DNA of 64,000 nucleotides from Corynebacterium sp. ACRPO (GTDB lineage: Bacteria; Actinomycetota; Actinomycetes; Mycobacteriales; Mycobacteriaceae): contig NZ_JAKRNE010000001.1 of NCBI RefSeq assembly GCF_022347205.1, forward strand, positions 62,001 to 126,000, written 5' to 3'. Below are positions 52,422-62,512 of the stretch, piece after piece. The number at the start of each line of letters is the position of its first letter. Positions within the stretch are counted from its first letter, which is position 1. The notes beneath the pieces are model-generated. The model saw only the letters and a list, made by a program, of their open reading frames with translations. It was not told the DNA's origin and did not search any database. A program made the position numbers and the translations under genes.

Positions 52422-53144
52422 TCAGCGCTTGACGACGAGCGTAAGCTCACTCGACCCAGGCCCCGGCTCCTCAACGGTCATACCCGCGGCGCGCGCGATG
52501 GCGGCAACGTCGGCGGCGCTGTAGGCGTCAGCAGGCGAGAGCGCTAACTCGCGGGCTAACAGGCCCTTGAAGTGCTTATTGAAGTGGCTGACCACCTTGC
52601 GCGAACCATCGTCCTGCAGGCTTTCCACCCGTACCGTTACCGCATCCTTTACACGGCCGAGCTGCTGGTAAGTGCCCGAGCGCAGATCGACAATAAGCTC
52701 GTCCACTCCCTCGAGCGCCTGCGTAATCTGCTTGCCCCAGCGCGACTTCATGGTGCGGCCACCAAGCTTGGAGCCACCCGAAAGCCGGTAATGCGGAATG
52801 GGGTCGCTGGCGCGGAGGACGCCAAAGAGGGCGTCGCCAATAGCAAGACGATCCCACGTGGGTAGGGAAGGGGCATCCAAGGCATCAAAAAGCACGCCGG
52901 TATAACGCAACACGGCCGGCATGGTGGGGGTGGTAAAAAGCCCCTGGTTGGATTCGGCCTCACCACGCAGCTTTTCCGAAAGCTTGAGTACCTCCATGGC
53001 CTCGTCTACCGGAAGAGACTGCAGCTCAGCGGCAATTTCTTGCCGGGTGGCATGCAATTGCGGAAAGGACAGTTGGCTGAAGTCAAGGGGCTGTCCCGTA
53101 CCGCCATGGGCCTTAGTTTCTGAAGGAGGGAGGATAATGAGCAT
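52422..53144 (-). CDS. yaaA: YaaA/DUF328 family peroxide-stress protein
   Basis: A 240-residue protein starting MLIILPPSETK, the hallmark of YaaA, with LRSGTYQQLG and VVSHFNKHFKGLLAREL. In E. coli YaaA limits free iron and oxidative damage under peroxide. ATG 53144 is 31 bp from proS on the other strand. The longer frame to 53252 lies across proS and is not real. GNG-type ribosome-binding site is absent, in line with a leaderless mRNA. Confidence 0.9.
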   Translation of the reverse strand: MLIILPPSETKAHGGTGQPLDFSQLSFPQLHATRQEIAAELQSLPVDEAMEVLKLSEKLRGEAESNQGLFTTPTMPAVLRYTGVLFDALDAPSLPTWDRLAIGDALFGVLRASDPIPHYRLSGGSKLGGRTMKSRWGKQITQALEGVDELIVDLRSGTYQQLGRVKDAVTVRVESLQDDGSRKVVSHFNKHFKGLLARELALSPADAYSAADVAAIARAAGMTVEEPGPGSSELTLVVKR

Positions 53145-53150
53145 ATATAC

Positions 53151-53156
53151 AGGGTA
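53151..53156 (-). promoter_or_regulatory. -10 hexamer TACCCT, leaderless yaaA mRNA
   Basis: Minus-strand TACCCT ends 6 bp before the yaaA ATG. Its -35 region (about 53174-53179) lies on the proS start codon. Confidence 0.5.
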
Positions 53157-53162
53157 GCGGGG

Positions 53163-53168
53163 TATATT
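53163..53168 (+). promoter_or_regulatory. -10 hexamer TATATT, leaderless proS mRNA
   Basis: GGGTATATT ends 7 bp before the proS ATG. Its -35 region (about 53140-53145) lies on the yaaA start codon. Confidence 0.55.
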
Positions 53169-53175
53169 TTTGTGC

Positions 53176-54945
53176 ATGATTACCCGCCTTTCTGAACTAT
53201 TTCTCCGTACCCTTCGTGAGGACCCCGCCGATGCCGAGGTCCCCAGCCACAAGCTGCTCGTACGCGCCGGTTATGTACGCCGCGTCGCGCCGGGCGTGTA
53301 TACCTGGCTGCCGTTGGGTCTGCGCACCCTGCGCAAGATTGAAGATGTAGTCCGTCAGGAAATGGACGCCATCGGCGGCCAGGAAATGCTGTTTCCTGCT
53401 TTGCTGCCGCGCGAGCCTTATGAGAAGACCAACCGCTGGGTGGAATACGGCGATAACCTCTTCCGCCTCAAGGACCGCAAGAACGCAGATATGCTGCTTG
53501 GCCCTACCCACGAGGAAATGTTTGCCAGTGCGGTCAAGGATATGTACTCCTCCTATAAGGATTTCCCGGTTACGCTGTATCAGATTCAGACCAAGTACCG
53601 CGATGAGGAGCGCCCTCGTGCTGGTGTGCTGCGTGGCCGCGAATTCACGATGAAGGATTCCTATTCCTTCGACATGACCGATGAGGGCTTGGACGAGTCC
53701 TACGGCCGCCACCGCAAGGCGTATCAGAATATCTTCAACCGCCTAGAGATCGATTACGCCATCTGTAAGGCCACCTCTGGTGCCATGGGCGGCTCCGCCT
53801 CCGAGGAATTCCTCGCCGTATCTGAGGTAGGCGAGGATACCTTTGTGCGCTCCACCGAGGGCGACTACGCAGCCAACGTCGAGGCCGTGGTGACCCCAGC
53901 ACCGGCGGAGAAGGATATTGAGGGCCAGCCAGAGGCACAGGAGCATGACACCCCGGGAGCAGAGACCATTGAGAAGCTGGTCGAATGGGCCCAGGGCGCA
54001 GGCATTACTGTCGACGGCCGCGAGGCCACCGCTGCAGACACCCTCAAGTGCATGATGGTCAAGCTCTACCACCCGGCCGTGGAGAGCGAAGAGCGCGAGT
54101 CTGAATTGGCTGCCGTTCTCATCCCTGGCGATCGCGAGTTAGATGAAAAGCGCCTTGAGGCCGCACTCGAGCCAGTGGAGTTTGAGTTGGCCGGGGACAA
54201 GGACTTTGCAGACAATGACTTCTTGGTCAAGGGCTATGTGGGCCCGCGCGCTCTAAATGCCAATGGCATCAAGGTCCTGGCCGATCCGCGCGTGGTCAAG
54301 GGCACGGCGTGGATTACCGGCGCCGATGCGAGCGAGCGCCACGTGGTTGGCTGCGTGGCCGGTCGCGATTTCACCGTGGATGAGTTCATTGAGGCCGCAG
54401 AGGTTAAAGAAGGCGACCTGGCTCCCAATAACCAGGGCACCTTGACCTTGGAGCGCGGCATTGAGCTTGGCCATATCTTCCAGCTGGGCCGCAAATACAC
54501 CGAGGCCTTTGACGTGCAAATCTTGGATGAGAACGGCAAGCGCGCCGTTCCCACCATGGGATCCTATGGCATTGGTATCACCCGCATGCTGGCCGTCTTG
54601 GCCGAGCAGCGCCATGATGACAAGGGCCTCAATTGGCCAGTAGCTGTTGCGCCGTACCAGGTACACGTAGCCGTGGCTAATAAGGACGCCGCCGCCATGG
54701 AGGCCGGCGATAAGCTGGTAGAGGAGCTATCCTCCAAGGGGCTCGAGGTGCTCTTCGATGACCGCCCAAAGGTCTCCCCAGGCGTGAAGTTCAAGGATGC
54801 AGAGCTCCTTGGCATGCCCTTCGTGGCAATTCTGGGCCGTGCCTTCAAGGAAGGCAAGATTGAACTGCGCATCCGCGGTGGAGAGACCCTTGAGGTTCCA
54901 GCCGAAGACATCGTGGACAAGATCCTCGAGCTCGTGCGTGGCTAA
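53176..54945 (+). CDS. proS: Prolyl-tRNA synthetase
   Basis: Charges tRNA-Pro. The 589 residues are the bacterial class II type with a large editing insertion: motif 1 area [17 protein letters not shown], motif 2 [19 protein letters not shown] ([10 protein letters not shown]), the insertion about 220-390, and motif 3 [13 protein letters not shown]. The anticodon-binding domain is about 490-589. ATG 53176 fits a leaderless promoter and is divergent from yaaA. There are no operon partners. Confidence 0.97.
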   Translation: MITRLSELFLRTLREDPADAEVPSHKLLVRAGYVRRVAPGVYTWLPLGLRTLRKIEDVVRQEMDAIGGQEMLFPALLPREPYEKTNRWVEYGDNLFRLKDRKNADMLLGPTHEEMFASAVKDMYSSYKDFPVTLYQIQTKYRDEERPRAGVLRGREFTMKDSYSFDMTDEGLDESYGRHRKAYQNIFNRLEIDYAICKATSGAMGGSASEEFLAVSEVGEDTFVRSTEGDYAANVEAVVTPAPAEKDIEGQPEAQEHDTPGAETIEKLVEWAQGAGITVDGREATAADTLKCMMVKLYHPAVESEERESELAAVLIPGDRELDEKRLEAALEPVEFELAGDKDFADNDFLVKGYVGPRALNANGIKVLADPRVVKGTAWITGADASERHVVGCVAGRDFTVDEFIEAAEVKEGDLAPNNQGTLTLERGIELGHIFQLGRKYTEAFDVQILDENGKRAVPTMGSYGIGITRMLAVLAEQRHDDKGLNWPVAVAPYQVHVAVANKDAAAMEAGDKLVEELSSKGLEVLFDDRPKVSPGVKFKDAELLGMPFVAILGRAFKEGKIELRIRGGETLEVPAEDIVDKILELVRG

Positions 54946-54971
54946 ATAGGACTCAACTCTGCGCGGCGGGG

Positions 54972-54977
54972 TACCGT
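54972..54977 (+). promoter_or_regulatory. -10 hexamer TACCGT, leaderless DoxX-like mRNA
   Basis: GGGTACCGT ends 7 bp before ATG 54985. It overlaps the alternative GTG at 54976, which supports the later start. Confidence 0.45.
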
Positions 54978-54984
54978 GGAAGGC

Positions 54985-55347
54985 ATGAACTTTCAAAAGA
55001 ATGGGCTTTCCACGGTGCTTTCAGCAATGGGCGTATTGCACTTTGTGAAGCCGAAGACTTTCGAATCCATTGTCCCGCCGCAACTGCCAGGCCCTGCGCG
55101 CTTCTATAACTTTGCTTCGGGCCTGTGGGAGATTGCCACCGGTGCTTTGCTTCGCCGCCGCGCCACCCGCGGCTTCGGCGGTGCTTCCGCACTCGCGCTC
55201 TTTGCAGCGGTGTGGCCGGCCAATATGTACCACGCCTGGATTGAACGCAAGGCAGGGTGGCCAAAGAAGCTCTACCACATCATCCGCCAGCCGCTGCAGG
55301 TGCTGTTGATGATGTATGCCTGGAATATCGCCAAGCATGAGGCCTAA
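54985..55347 (+). CDS. DoxX-like small membrane protein
   Basis: A 120-residue protein with four predicted membrane segments and MGVLHFVKPKTFESIVPPQLPG (HFVKPKTFESIVP), FASGLWEIATGALL and WPANMYHAWIERK, as in the DoxX-like family. Function unknown; relatives are linked to oxidative or membrane stress. Start at the predicted mRNA 5' end. A large terminator follows. Confidence 0.8.
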   Translation: MNFQKNGLSTVLSAMGVLHFVKPKTFESIVPPQLPGPARFYNFASGLWEIATGALLRRRATRGFGGASALALFAAVWPANMYHAWIERKAGWPKKLYHIIRQPLQVLLMMYAWNIAKHEA

Positions 55348-55386
55348 AGCCGCCTTGGCTGCATGCTAGCCAGCTAGGTCAAGCAC

Positions 55387-55446
55387 AAAACCGGCCTCCT
55401 CCCTTACTCCGCGGGGTTTCGCGGGATGGGGAGGAGGCCGGCTTCG
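55387..55446. terminator. Bidirectional terminator, DoxX-like gene / rpf
   Basis: Arms CCGGCCTCCTCCC and GGGAGGAGGCCGG with an inner small stem. TTTTGTG follows on the minus strand, CTTCGT on the plus strand. It best serves rpf. Confidence 0.85.
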
Positions 55447-55467
55447 TATTAACTGCCGAGGCAAAAA

Positions 55468-55851
<384 letters not shown>

Positions 55852-55965
55852 TCATGGTGACCCAACCTACGCACGCTTGCGGAGCGAAAGCAATGCATTA
55901 TGCCGTAAAGGTCGCTGCAATTTCGCTGACTGGTGTTCAGGGGATTTACAGGCGGTCAGCCTGTC

Positions 55966-56817
55966 TTATCGCATTCCGTGGGACTCCGCCGCGATGCCAA
56001 TGAGCCAAGTAACCCATTCCTGATCCGGGGATTCTTCTTGCGCTGCACCCGTGGCGGCAGCGGACCACTTGCGGCCGTCGTGTGCGGCAAGGCCATCGAT
56101 AAAGGCCAGGGCGGAATCAGAATCGTGGGGCAGTTCTTGCTCTCCGGAGGTATAAGCCGGCTCCGGCTGCGGAGTGTTGCCGTAGCGGGCAAGTGCGCCC
56201 TGGAGGGCGTCGATGCGGCGATGATGAACAGCGAGGCGATGATCCACCTTGTCCTCGTGCTCGGGGCCAACGTAGGCGCGGGCGAAATCTAGACCGTATA
56301 CCTGCTCATACTCCCAGCTCAGGAGATCAGCAGCGCTTTTTTGCTCTGGTTGGGAAAGCTCGGGAATATCGGGGGCATCGCCAGGCAACCAAGCATTGAG
56401 CGCGATGGCCTGCTCGGTAACTAGGGTGCGCGATTCAACGGTGACCTCATCGGTGGCCTCGGTGGTAGCGGAAGCGGCATTTTCCATAATTTCGCCAGAG
56501 TCTGCGGCGTGATTGGCCTCGGTAGGGCGCTCTACCTCGCAGGAGCGTGGGGGATTGCCAGCATCATCCGTGCCGCATAGCCGCGTAATTTCGGCATAAA
56601 GGGCATCCGCCTGGGAGCTGCGCAGCCCTGCGGCATGGTCATCGACGCCGCTGAGGGACAAGGCGTCGGTGGCGGCGGCGTCGGCAAGCGCCAGCAGCCT
56701 GTTCTCTGGCCGCGGGCCAAAATAGTCGACGACGGAATCAACCGCTTGGCACCCAGCCAAGCCGGGCAGGGTGGCGGTTGTGGCTACGAGGGTCAAAGCT
56801 ATACGTCGGCGGTTCAC
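55966..56817 (-). CDS. Lipoprotein with DUF4439-like ferritin-like domain
   Basis: A 283-residue protein. The lipoprotein signal is NRRRIALTLVATTATLPGLAGC, with a lipobox LAGC at about 21-24. The middle is Glu/Ala-rich. The C-terminal 130 residues (LLSWEYEQVYGLDFARAYVG; VDHRLAVHHRRIDALQGAL) are helical and resemble the DUF4439 ferritin-like domain. Function unknown. GTG 56817 fits a leaderless promoter; the frame to 56874 overlaps rimP and is not supported. Confidence 0.8.
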   Translation of the reverse strand: MNRRRIALTLVATTATLPGLAGCQAVDSVVDYFGPRPENRLLALADAAATDALSLSGVDDHAAGLRSSQADALYAEITRLCGTDDAGNPPRSCEVERPTEANHAADSGEIMENAASATTEATDEVTVESRTLVTEQAIALNAWLPGDAPDIPELSQPEQKSAADLLSWEYEQVYGLDFARAYVGPEHEDKVDHRLAVHHRRIDALQGALARYGNTPQPEPAYTSGEQELPHDSDSALAFIDGLAAHDGRKWSAAATGAAQEESPDQEWVTWLIGIAAESHGMR

Positions 56818-56824
56818 GCAAAAG

Positions 56825-56830
56825 ACTGTA
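56825..56830 (-). promoter_or_regulatory. -10 hexamer TACAGT, leaderless lipoprotein mRNA
   Basis: Minus-strand GGTACAGT ends 7 bp before GTG 56817. Confidence 0.5.
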
Positions 56831-56842
56831 CCCCGTAGCACG

Positions 56843-56848
56843 TAGGCT
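56843..56848 (+). promoter_or_regulatory. -10 hexamer TAGGCT, leaderless rimP mRNA
   Basis: CACGTAGGCT ends 7 bp before ATG 56856. Its -35 region (about 56820-56825) touches the -10 of the divergent lipoprotein gene. Confidence 0.55.
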
Positions 56849-56855
56849 AGTGGGC

Positions 56856-57395
56856 ATGGCTTTCCCAGATGCACAACAATTGACCGATCTCTTGCAACCC
56901 AAATTGGCTGAGCGGGGATTGGACGTAGAAGACATTAAAACCACCAAGGCGGGAAAGAAATCCCAGGTCATTATCCGTATTGATGGTGATAAGCGCCCTA
57001 GCTCCGATGTGCTGGAGGAAGTATCCAACGAGATTTCTGCCTTCTTTGATGACAAGGAAGCGCAGGGAGAGCTGAACTTCGGCGCCGGCTATACCTTGGA
57101 GGTCTCCACCCCCGGCGTGGACTTGCCGCTAACCGCCCCGCGCCACTGGCGCCGCAATCGGGGGCGCAAGGTCTCCTTTGACCTTGGCGATGGCAAGACT
57201 CAATCGGCGCGCATTGGCGCGCTTAACGACGCCGCCGAGGCCGTAATCCTCATCACGGCAAGCAAAAAGGACGTGCAGGCGCGCGCCGAACGATTGGAAA
57301 ACATTGCCCGGGCAGTGGTAGAAATTGAGTTTGCACAGCCGTCCGAACAGGAGCTAGAGGCAGTGCGAAAGACGTTTGAAGAAGCCGAGAACTAA
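56856..57395 (+). CDS. rimP: Ribosome maturation factor RimP
   Basis: Helps 30S assembly. The 179 residues have a typical N-terminal domain (about 1-85, RIDGDKRPSSDVLEEVSNEI; YTLEVSTPGVDLPLTAPRHW) and a C-terminal SH3-like domain. First gene of rimP-nusA-ylxR-infB. Its start is 38 bp from the lipoprotein gene. Confidence 0.95.
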   Translation: MAFPDAQQLTDLLQPKLAERGLDVEDIKTTKAGKKSQVIIRIDGDKRPSSDVLEEVSNEISAFFDDKEAQGELNFGAGYTLEVSTPGVDLPLTAPRHWRRNRGRKVSFDLGDGKTQSARIGALNDAAEAVILITASKKDVQARAERLENIARAVVEIEFAQPSEQELEAVRKTFEEAEN

Positions 57396-57418
57396 CCGGC
57401 AACCGAGAGGAATGACAA

Positions 57419-58435
57419 GTGAATATTGATCTACAGGCACTTCGTACCATCGAATCCGAGCGCAATGTCCCCGTAAAGGACTTGCTGGAAGCGATTGCGG
57501 GTGCCTTGTTGTATTCCTACCTGGATTACCGCGAGTCCAATGCTGGCGGCAAGGTAGAAGGCGCCAAGTCCCGCGTCGATATCGACGCCACCACCGGTGC
57601 GGTCAGCGTCATTGTCTCGGAGCGCGACCCAGAAACTGGGGAAGTAACCACCGAATACGATGACACCCCGGACAACTTTGGACGTGTGGGCGCGCAGGCC
57701 GTGCGCGAGGCCATCCTGCGCAAGTTGCGCGAGGCCGAGGCAGAGCGCACCTACGATTCCTACTCGGAGCTTACCGGCCGCGTTGTCAGCGGCATCGTTC
57801 AGCGCGATGCGCGCGCTAATGCCCGCGGAATCGTCGTGGTCCAGCTGGGCTCTGAGCTGGAGTCCCAAGACGGCATCTTGCTGCCTGCTGAGCAGATTCC
57901 GGGAGAAAAGCTCGAGCACGGTGACCGCATCAAGGCCTATGTCGTAGGCGTTAATCGCAACGGCGCCCAAGTACAGATCAATCTCTCCCGCACCCACCCG
58001 GAACTGGTGCGTGGCCTTTTTGAGCTCGAAGTTCCAGAAGTTGCCGATGGCACCGTAGAAATGATTGCCATCGCCCGTGAGGCAGGCCACCGTTCCAAGG
58101 TGGCCGTTGTGGGCCATGCCAAGGGCCTGAACGCTAAGGGAGCCTGCATCGGCCCGCGCGGTCAGCGCGTCAATAACATCATGCGCCAGCTCGGCGGTGA
58201 AAAGATTGACATCATTGACTTCAGCGAGGATCCGACGGTCTATGTAGGCAACGCACTGGCCCCCTCGAAGGTGGTCAAGGTCACCGTTGTAGACAACGAG
58301 GCGCAAATCGCGCGCGTGGTGGTGCCGGATTACCAGCTGTCCCTGGCTATTGGTAAAGAGGGGCAGAATGCCCGTCTAGCTGCCCGTTTGACCGGCTGGA
58401 AGATTGATATTCACTCGGACGCTGACGCTAATTAA
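57419..58435 (+). CDS. nusA: Transcription termination/antitermination factor NusA
   Basis: Binds RNA polymerase and nascent RNA to control pausing, termination and antitermination. The 338 residues have an N-terminal polymerase-binding domain (about 1-125), S1 (about 130-200, TGRVVSGIVQRDARANARG), and two KH domains (about 205-335, GHAKGLNAKGACIGPRGQRVNN, with IGPRG as the core). It lacks the acidic C-terminal repeats of E. coli NusA. GTG with AGAGG 9 bp upstream, 23 bp after rimP. Confidence 0.96.
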   Translation: MNIDLQALRTIESERNVPVKDLLEAIAGALLYSYLDYRESNAGGKVEGAKSRVDIDATTGAVSVIVSERDPETGEVTTEYDDTPDNFGRVGAQAVREAILRKLREAEAERTYDSYSELTGRVVSGIVQRDARANARGIVVVQLGSELESQDGILLPAEQIPGEKLEHGDRIKAYVVGVNRNGAQVQINLSRTHPELVRGLFELEVPEVADGTVEMIAIAREAGHRSKVAVVGHAKGLNAKGACIGPRGQRVNNIMRQLGGEKIDIIDFSEDPTVYVGNALAPSKVVKVTVVDNEAQIARVVVPDYQLSLAIGKEGQNARLAARLTGWKIDIHSDADAN

Positions 58436-58519
58436 GGATCTGCGCTTTTGTAGCGTAGGCTAGTAAACGGCCCAGTTGCAGATTGGGGCATATTGGCGAC
58501 GCGAAAAGTAAGGAGTTGA

Positions 58520-58867
58520 ATGTCTGAGAGGCAAAGACTCCGGACTTGTATCGCCACTCGCCGCCGCCTGCCAGATACGAACTTGTTACGGGTGGTCATC
58601 GACCGCGATGATCCGCACGGCCGCCGTCTGGTAGCAGATCCACACCGCCGGCTTCCCGGCCGCGGGGCGTGGATTAGCCCCACACTTTCTGCACTCGAGC
58701 TAGCGGAGCGCAAACGCGCCTTCAAGCGCGCGCTTCGCACGTCCGCACCCGTGGACACAGGTCAGGTACGGCAGTACTTGGAAGCGCATGGCGGACAAGT
58801 ACCTAGCGTGGAAGATGCCGCGTTAGATTCGTACGAACCAGAGTTACAAAGGAAGACCGAACACTGA
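58520..58867 (+). CDS. YlxR family RNA-binding protein
   Basis: A 115-residue protein with RTCIATRRRLPDTNLLRVV and PGRGAWI, typical of YlxR (DUF448), always between nusA and infB. It binds RNA; in other bacteria it has been linked to RNase P or regulation. ATG with AAGGAG 7 bp upstream. It is 84 bp after nusA, then about 106 bp before infB, with a hairpin. Confidence 0.92.
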   Translation: MSERQRLRTCIATRRRLPDTNLLRVVIDRDDPHGRRLVADPHRRLPGRGAWISPTLSALELAERKRAFKRALRTSAPVDTGQVRQYLEAHGGQVPSVEDAALDSYEPELQRKTEH

Positions 58868-58914
58868 TGAGCGCACAACGATGAAGCATCAGCGATGAAA
58901 GTCCTACACACCTA

Positions 58915-58954
58915 ACTAGGGGTCAGGCCAGTTTCCGCGGCCTTGACTCCTAGT
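58915..58954 (+). promoter_or_regulatory. Long hairpin in the ylxR-infB gap
   Basis: ACTAGG-G-GTCA-GGCC pairs with GGCC-T-TGACTCCTAGT: 14 pairs, one mismatch and one bulge, with a 9-nt loop. It has no T-run, and its 3' end is 19 bp from the infB GTG. A leader element rather than a terminator is likely. Confidence 0.55.
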
Positions 58955-58973
58955 CGATACCAAGAGGAGACAA

Positions 58974-61805
58974 GTGCCCGGAAAGCTACGTGTTCACGAG
59001 CTCGCAAAGCAGCTCGGAGTAACCAGCAAGGAACTGCTCGCCACCCTGAAGGAACAGGGTGAGTTTGTAAAGACTGCTTCTTCCACCATCGAACCGCCGG
59101 TGGTTAAGAAGATGCGAGCTCATTATGAAGCACAGTCCGGCGGCGATGACGCCGCCGAGAAGAAGCAAGACAATAAGCCTGCCAAGGGTGCCGCTAAGAG
59201 CACCGCAAAGGCGAGTGCCCCTAAGCCGGGTGCGAAATCTGCTGCCCCCAAGCCGGGCGCAGAGGCGCCAAAGCCAGGCGCGAAGGCTGCTGCCCCGAAG
59301 CCTGGCCAGGGCGCACCGAAGCCGGGACAGGGTGCTGCTAAGCCCGGTGCAAAGCCAGCTGCCCCGAAGCCGGGCGCACAGGCCCCGAAGCCGGGTGCAA
59401 AGTCTGCCGCACCGAAGCCCGGCCAGGGCGCACCGAAGCCAGGCCAGGCTGGCGGCCAGAAGTCGGGCGAGCGTCCGACCCCAGGCAATTCCATGCCTCG
59501 TCCAATGCCGAAGCCAGGCGGTTCCCGTCGCGTAGCTAATAACCCGTTCTCCACGGGTGGCGGCGACAACCGTCCGGGCCCTCGCCCAGGTGGCTCCAAG
59601 GGGCAGCGTGGCGGCAATAAGCCAGGCGATAACCGCGGTAAGCGCGGTGGCCAGAACGAGGGCGGAAATAACCGCCAGGGTGGCAATAACCAGGGTGGCG
59701 GCGGTCGCCGTCCATCCCCGGCCATGATGCCGTCCCACCCGAACCCTGCGTCGATGCCGTCTAAGGCACCGAGCGGTGGTGGACGTGGCGGCCGCGGTCG
59801 CGGCGGTCACGGCGGACCGGGTCACGGTGGCCCAGGTGGCGGCCGTCCAGGCGGTTTCCGCGGCGGTGGACGCGGCGGACGTCGCGGCGGCACCGCGGGT
59901 GCATTCGGCCGTCCAGGTGGCGCTCCACGTAAGGGCAAGAAGTCCAAGCGTCAGAAGCGCCATGAGTACGAGGAGCAGCAGAAGCATGTAGTAGGCGGCG
60001 TGCGCTTGCCAGACGGCAAGGGCCAAACCGTCCGCCTGCGTCGTGGTGCATCCCTGTCTGACTTCGCCGAGAAGATCGGTGCGGATCCAGCATCGTTGGT
60101 GCAGGCACTGTTCAATCTCGGTGAAATGGTGACGGCAACCGCTTCCGTATCGGAAGATACGCTGCAGCTGCTCGGCTCCGAGATCAACTACAACGTCGAG
60201 GTTGTCTCCCCTGAGGACGAGGACCGCGAGCTGCTCGAGTCCTTCGACTTGAAGTTCGGCGAGGACGAAGGCGGCGAGGAAGCACTGGAGAATCGTCCTC
60301 CAGTCGTCTCCGTTATGGGTCACGTTGACCACGGTAAGACCCGCCTGTTGGACGCCATTCGTAAGACCAACGAGGGCGCCCGCGAGGAAGGCGGCATCAC
60401 CCAGGGCATTGGTGCCTACCAGACCACGGTGGACGTGGACGGCGAGCGCACCATCACCTTCCTGGATACCCCGGGTCACGAGGCCTTTACCGCCATGCGT
60501 GCCCGCGGTGCTAAGTCAACCGACTTGGCCATCCTCGTGGTTGCCGCCGATGACGGCGTTATGCCACAGACCGTGGAGGCCATCAACCACGCCAAGGCTG
60601 CCGATATTCCGGTCGTCGTGGCCGTGAACAAGGTGGATAAGCCGGAAGCTCAGCCGGATAAGATCCGTGGCCAGCTCACCGAGTACGGCCTGGTTCCGGA
60701 AGAGTACGGCGGCGACACCATGTTCGTGGATATCTCCGCGAAGCAGGGCAAGAACATTGACCAGCTGCTTGAGTCGGTCATCCTCACCGCGGATGCGGCC
60801 TTGGAGCTGACCGCTAATCCAGACATGGACGCACAGGGCGTGGCCATTGAGGCTCACCTGGACCGCGGACGCGGTCCGGTGGCAACGGTCATCGTTCAGC
60901 GCGGTACCTTGCACGTGGGTGACTCCATCGTCGTTGGCGATGCGCACGGCCGTGTCCGCCGCATGCTCGATGAGTTCGGCGAAGACGTCGAAGAGGCGGG
61001 CCCATCCCGTCCGGTGCAGGTCCAGGGGCTGTCCGGTGTGCCGGGTGCAGGCGATAATCTGCTCGTGGTGGAAGATGATCGCGTTGCCCGCCAGATTGCT
61101 AACCAGCGTGATGCTCGCAAGCGTTCTGCCCTGCAGGCAAAGCAGCGCAAGCGCGTCTCCCTGGAGGATCTGGACAAGGTATTGCAGGAGACTTCGACCC
61201 TCAACCTCATCCTCAAGGGCGACAATGCCGGTTCCGTCGAGGCACTGGAAGATGCCCTGCTGGATATCAAGACCGAGGACGAAGTCGAGCTCAACATCAT
61301 CGACCGTGGTGTGGGCGCTGTGACCGAGACCAACGTCTCTCTCGCAGCGGCTTCCGACGCCGTCATCATTGCCTTCAACACCCGTGCGGAAGGCAAGGCG
61401 ACGGAGATGGCCACCCAAGAGGGCGTGGATATTCGTTACTACACGATCATCTACAAGGCCATCGAAGAGGTCGAGGCTGCGCTCAAGGGCATGCTCAAGC
61501 CGATTTACGAGGAACGCGACACCGGTGCGGCCGAAATCCGCGCCCTGTTCAAGTCCTCCGCGGTGGGTACCATCGCCGGCTGCATGGTTACCGAGGGCAA
61601 GGTTGTCCGCAACGGCAAGGTTCGCCTGCTGCGCGATAACAACGTCATCACTGCCGACGCCAAGATTGAGTCCCTGCGTCACGAAAAAGACGACGCAACC
61701 GAGATCAAGGCCGGCTACGAGTGCGGTATGGTGCTCTCTTACCCGGATATCCAGGTAGGCGACATCATCCAGGCCTACGAAGAGGTCGAGGTTCCGCGCG
61801 ACTAA
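58974..61805 (+). CDS. infB: Translation initiation factor IF-2
   Basis: GTPase that brings fMet-tRNA to the ribosome. The 943 residues start with IF2-N (about 1-50, [21 protein letters not shown]), followed by a low-complexity part of about 270 residues: repeats of APKPG(A/Q) (about 78-165) and then Gly/Arg/Asn-rich sequence (185-325). The second IF2-N is about 340-400. The G domain has GHVDHGKT (449-456), DTPGHEAF and NKVDKP. Domains II-IV follow. GTG with AGAGGAG 6 bp upstream. Terminated by a long hairpin. Confidence 0.97.
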   Translation: MPGKLRVHELAKQLGVTSKELLATLKEQGEFVKTASSTIEPPVVKKMRAHYEAQSGGDDAAEKKQDNKPAKGAAKSTAKASAPKPGAKSAAPKPGAEAPKPGAKAAAPKPGQGAPKPGQGAAKPGAKPAAPKPGAQAPKPGAKSAAPKPGQGAPKPGQAGGQKSGERPTPGNSMPRPMPKPGGSRRVANNPFSTGGGDNRPGPRPGGSKGQRGGNKPGDNRGKRGGQNEGGNNRQGGNNQGGGGRRPSPAMMPSHPNPASMPSKAPSGGGRGGRGRGGHGGPGHGGPGGGRPGGFRGGGRGGRRGGTAGAFGRPGGAPRKGKKSKRQKRHEYEEQQKHVVGGVRLPDGKGQTVRLRRGASLSDFAEKIGADPASLVQALFNLGEMVTATASVSEDTLQLLGSEINYNVEVVSPEDEDRELLESFDLKFGEDEGGEEALENRPPVVSVMGHVDHGKTRLLDAIRKTNEGAREEGGITQGIGAYQTTVDVDGERTITFLDTPGHEAFTAMRARGAKSTDLAILVVAADDGVMPQTVEAINHAKAADIPVVVAVNKVDKPEAQPDKIRGQLTEYGLVPEEYGGDTMFVDISAKQGKNIDQLLESVILTADAALELTANPDMDAQGVAIEAHLDRGRGPVATVIVQRGTLHVGDSIVVGDAHGRVRRMLDEFGEDVEEAGPSRPVQVQGLSGVPGAGDNLLVVEDDRVARQIANQRDARKRSALQAKQRKRVSLEDLDKVLQETSTLNLILKGDNAGSVEALEDALLDIKTEDEVELNIIDRGVGAVTETNVSLAAASDAVIIAFNTRAEGKATEMATQEGVDIRYYTIIYKAIEEVEAALKGMLKPIYEERDTGAAEIRALFKSSAVGTIAGCMVTEGKVVRNGKVRLLRDNNVITADAKIESLRHEKDDATEIKAGYECGMVLSYPDIQVGDIIQAYEEVEVPRD

Positions 61806-61818
61806 TCGCCGCCGTCTC

Positions 61819-61904
61819 AAGGCCCGCTTCCGCTCCCGCCGTCCCCACTGAATGTGCTGCTAGCACTCAGTAGGGAAGGCCCGAGGAGATTGGAAGCGGG
61901 CCTT
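61819..61904 (+). terminator. infB terminator
   Basis: A 13-bp perfect outer stem (AAGGCCCGCTTCC) with an inner hairpin (ACTGA..GTGCT / AGCAC.TCAGT). TT only at the end, so it may be weak. The 263-bp gap to rbfA shows no other gene. Confidence 0.65.
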
Positions 61905-62068
61905 GCGCTATTCCTGCGTCTGTAAGTTGAGGGCGCCTTGGGTGCCGCTGCCTACTGGCGTTGCCGCGACGGGTTTTCATTGTCCGCGATTCGGCACTAA
62001 ACTGGTGGTTTCTTGTACCGGTTGGCGGTAATTTTAGAGATAGATTCTTTTTGAGCTGGGAGGTTCAC

Positions 62069-62512
62069 ATGGTCGATCACGCACGCGCAGCGCGCATGGC
62101 CAAGCGCATTCAGGAAATCGTGGCAAGCGCCATCGAACGCCAGATTAAGGATCGCCGCCTCGAGCTGGTGACCATTACGGATACTCGAGTCACGGGCGAC
62201 CTGCACGATGCCACCGTTTTTTATACCGTGCGCGGAAAAGACATCGACTCCGAGCCGGACTTCGCCCAAGCAGAAGAAGCCCTCAAGCGCGCTAAAGGTC
62301 AGCTGCGCAAGATTGTGGGCGATCAGCTCTCGGTGCGGTTTACCCCGACGCTAACCTTCGAGGTCGATACCGTTCCGGAGGCCTCTGCTCATATGGAAGA
62401 GCTTCTGGCCCGTGCTCGCGCCCGCGATGAAGAACTAGCAAAGCTGAAGGAAAACGCTCAGCCGGCAGGGGATGCGAACCCGTATAAGACCTCCGATGAA
62501 GACGAGGCTTAA
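62069..62512 (+). CDS. rbfA: Ribosome-binding factor A
   Basis: Late 30S maturation factor needed in the cold. The 147 residues have the KH-like fold ([38 protein letters not shown] with [10 protein letters not shown] as core; [15 protein letters not shown]). The C-terminal 25 residues are charged. ATG 62069 has GGGAGG 6 bp upstream; the frame reaches 61961 without one. It abuts nrnA with no gap. Confidence 0.95.
   Translation: MVDHARAARMAKRIQEIVASAIERQIKDRRLELVTITDTRVTGDLHDATVFYTVRGKDIDSEPDFAQAEEALKRAKGQLRKIVGDQLSVRFTPTLTFEVDTVPEASAHMEELLARARARDEELAKLKENAQPAGDANPYKTSDEDEA

Noticed and set aside
58986..60479. 497-codon open frame opposite infB
   Set aside because: It arises from the GC-rich APKPG and Gly repeats on the plus strand; no start signal and no recognisable domain.
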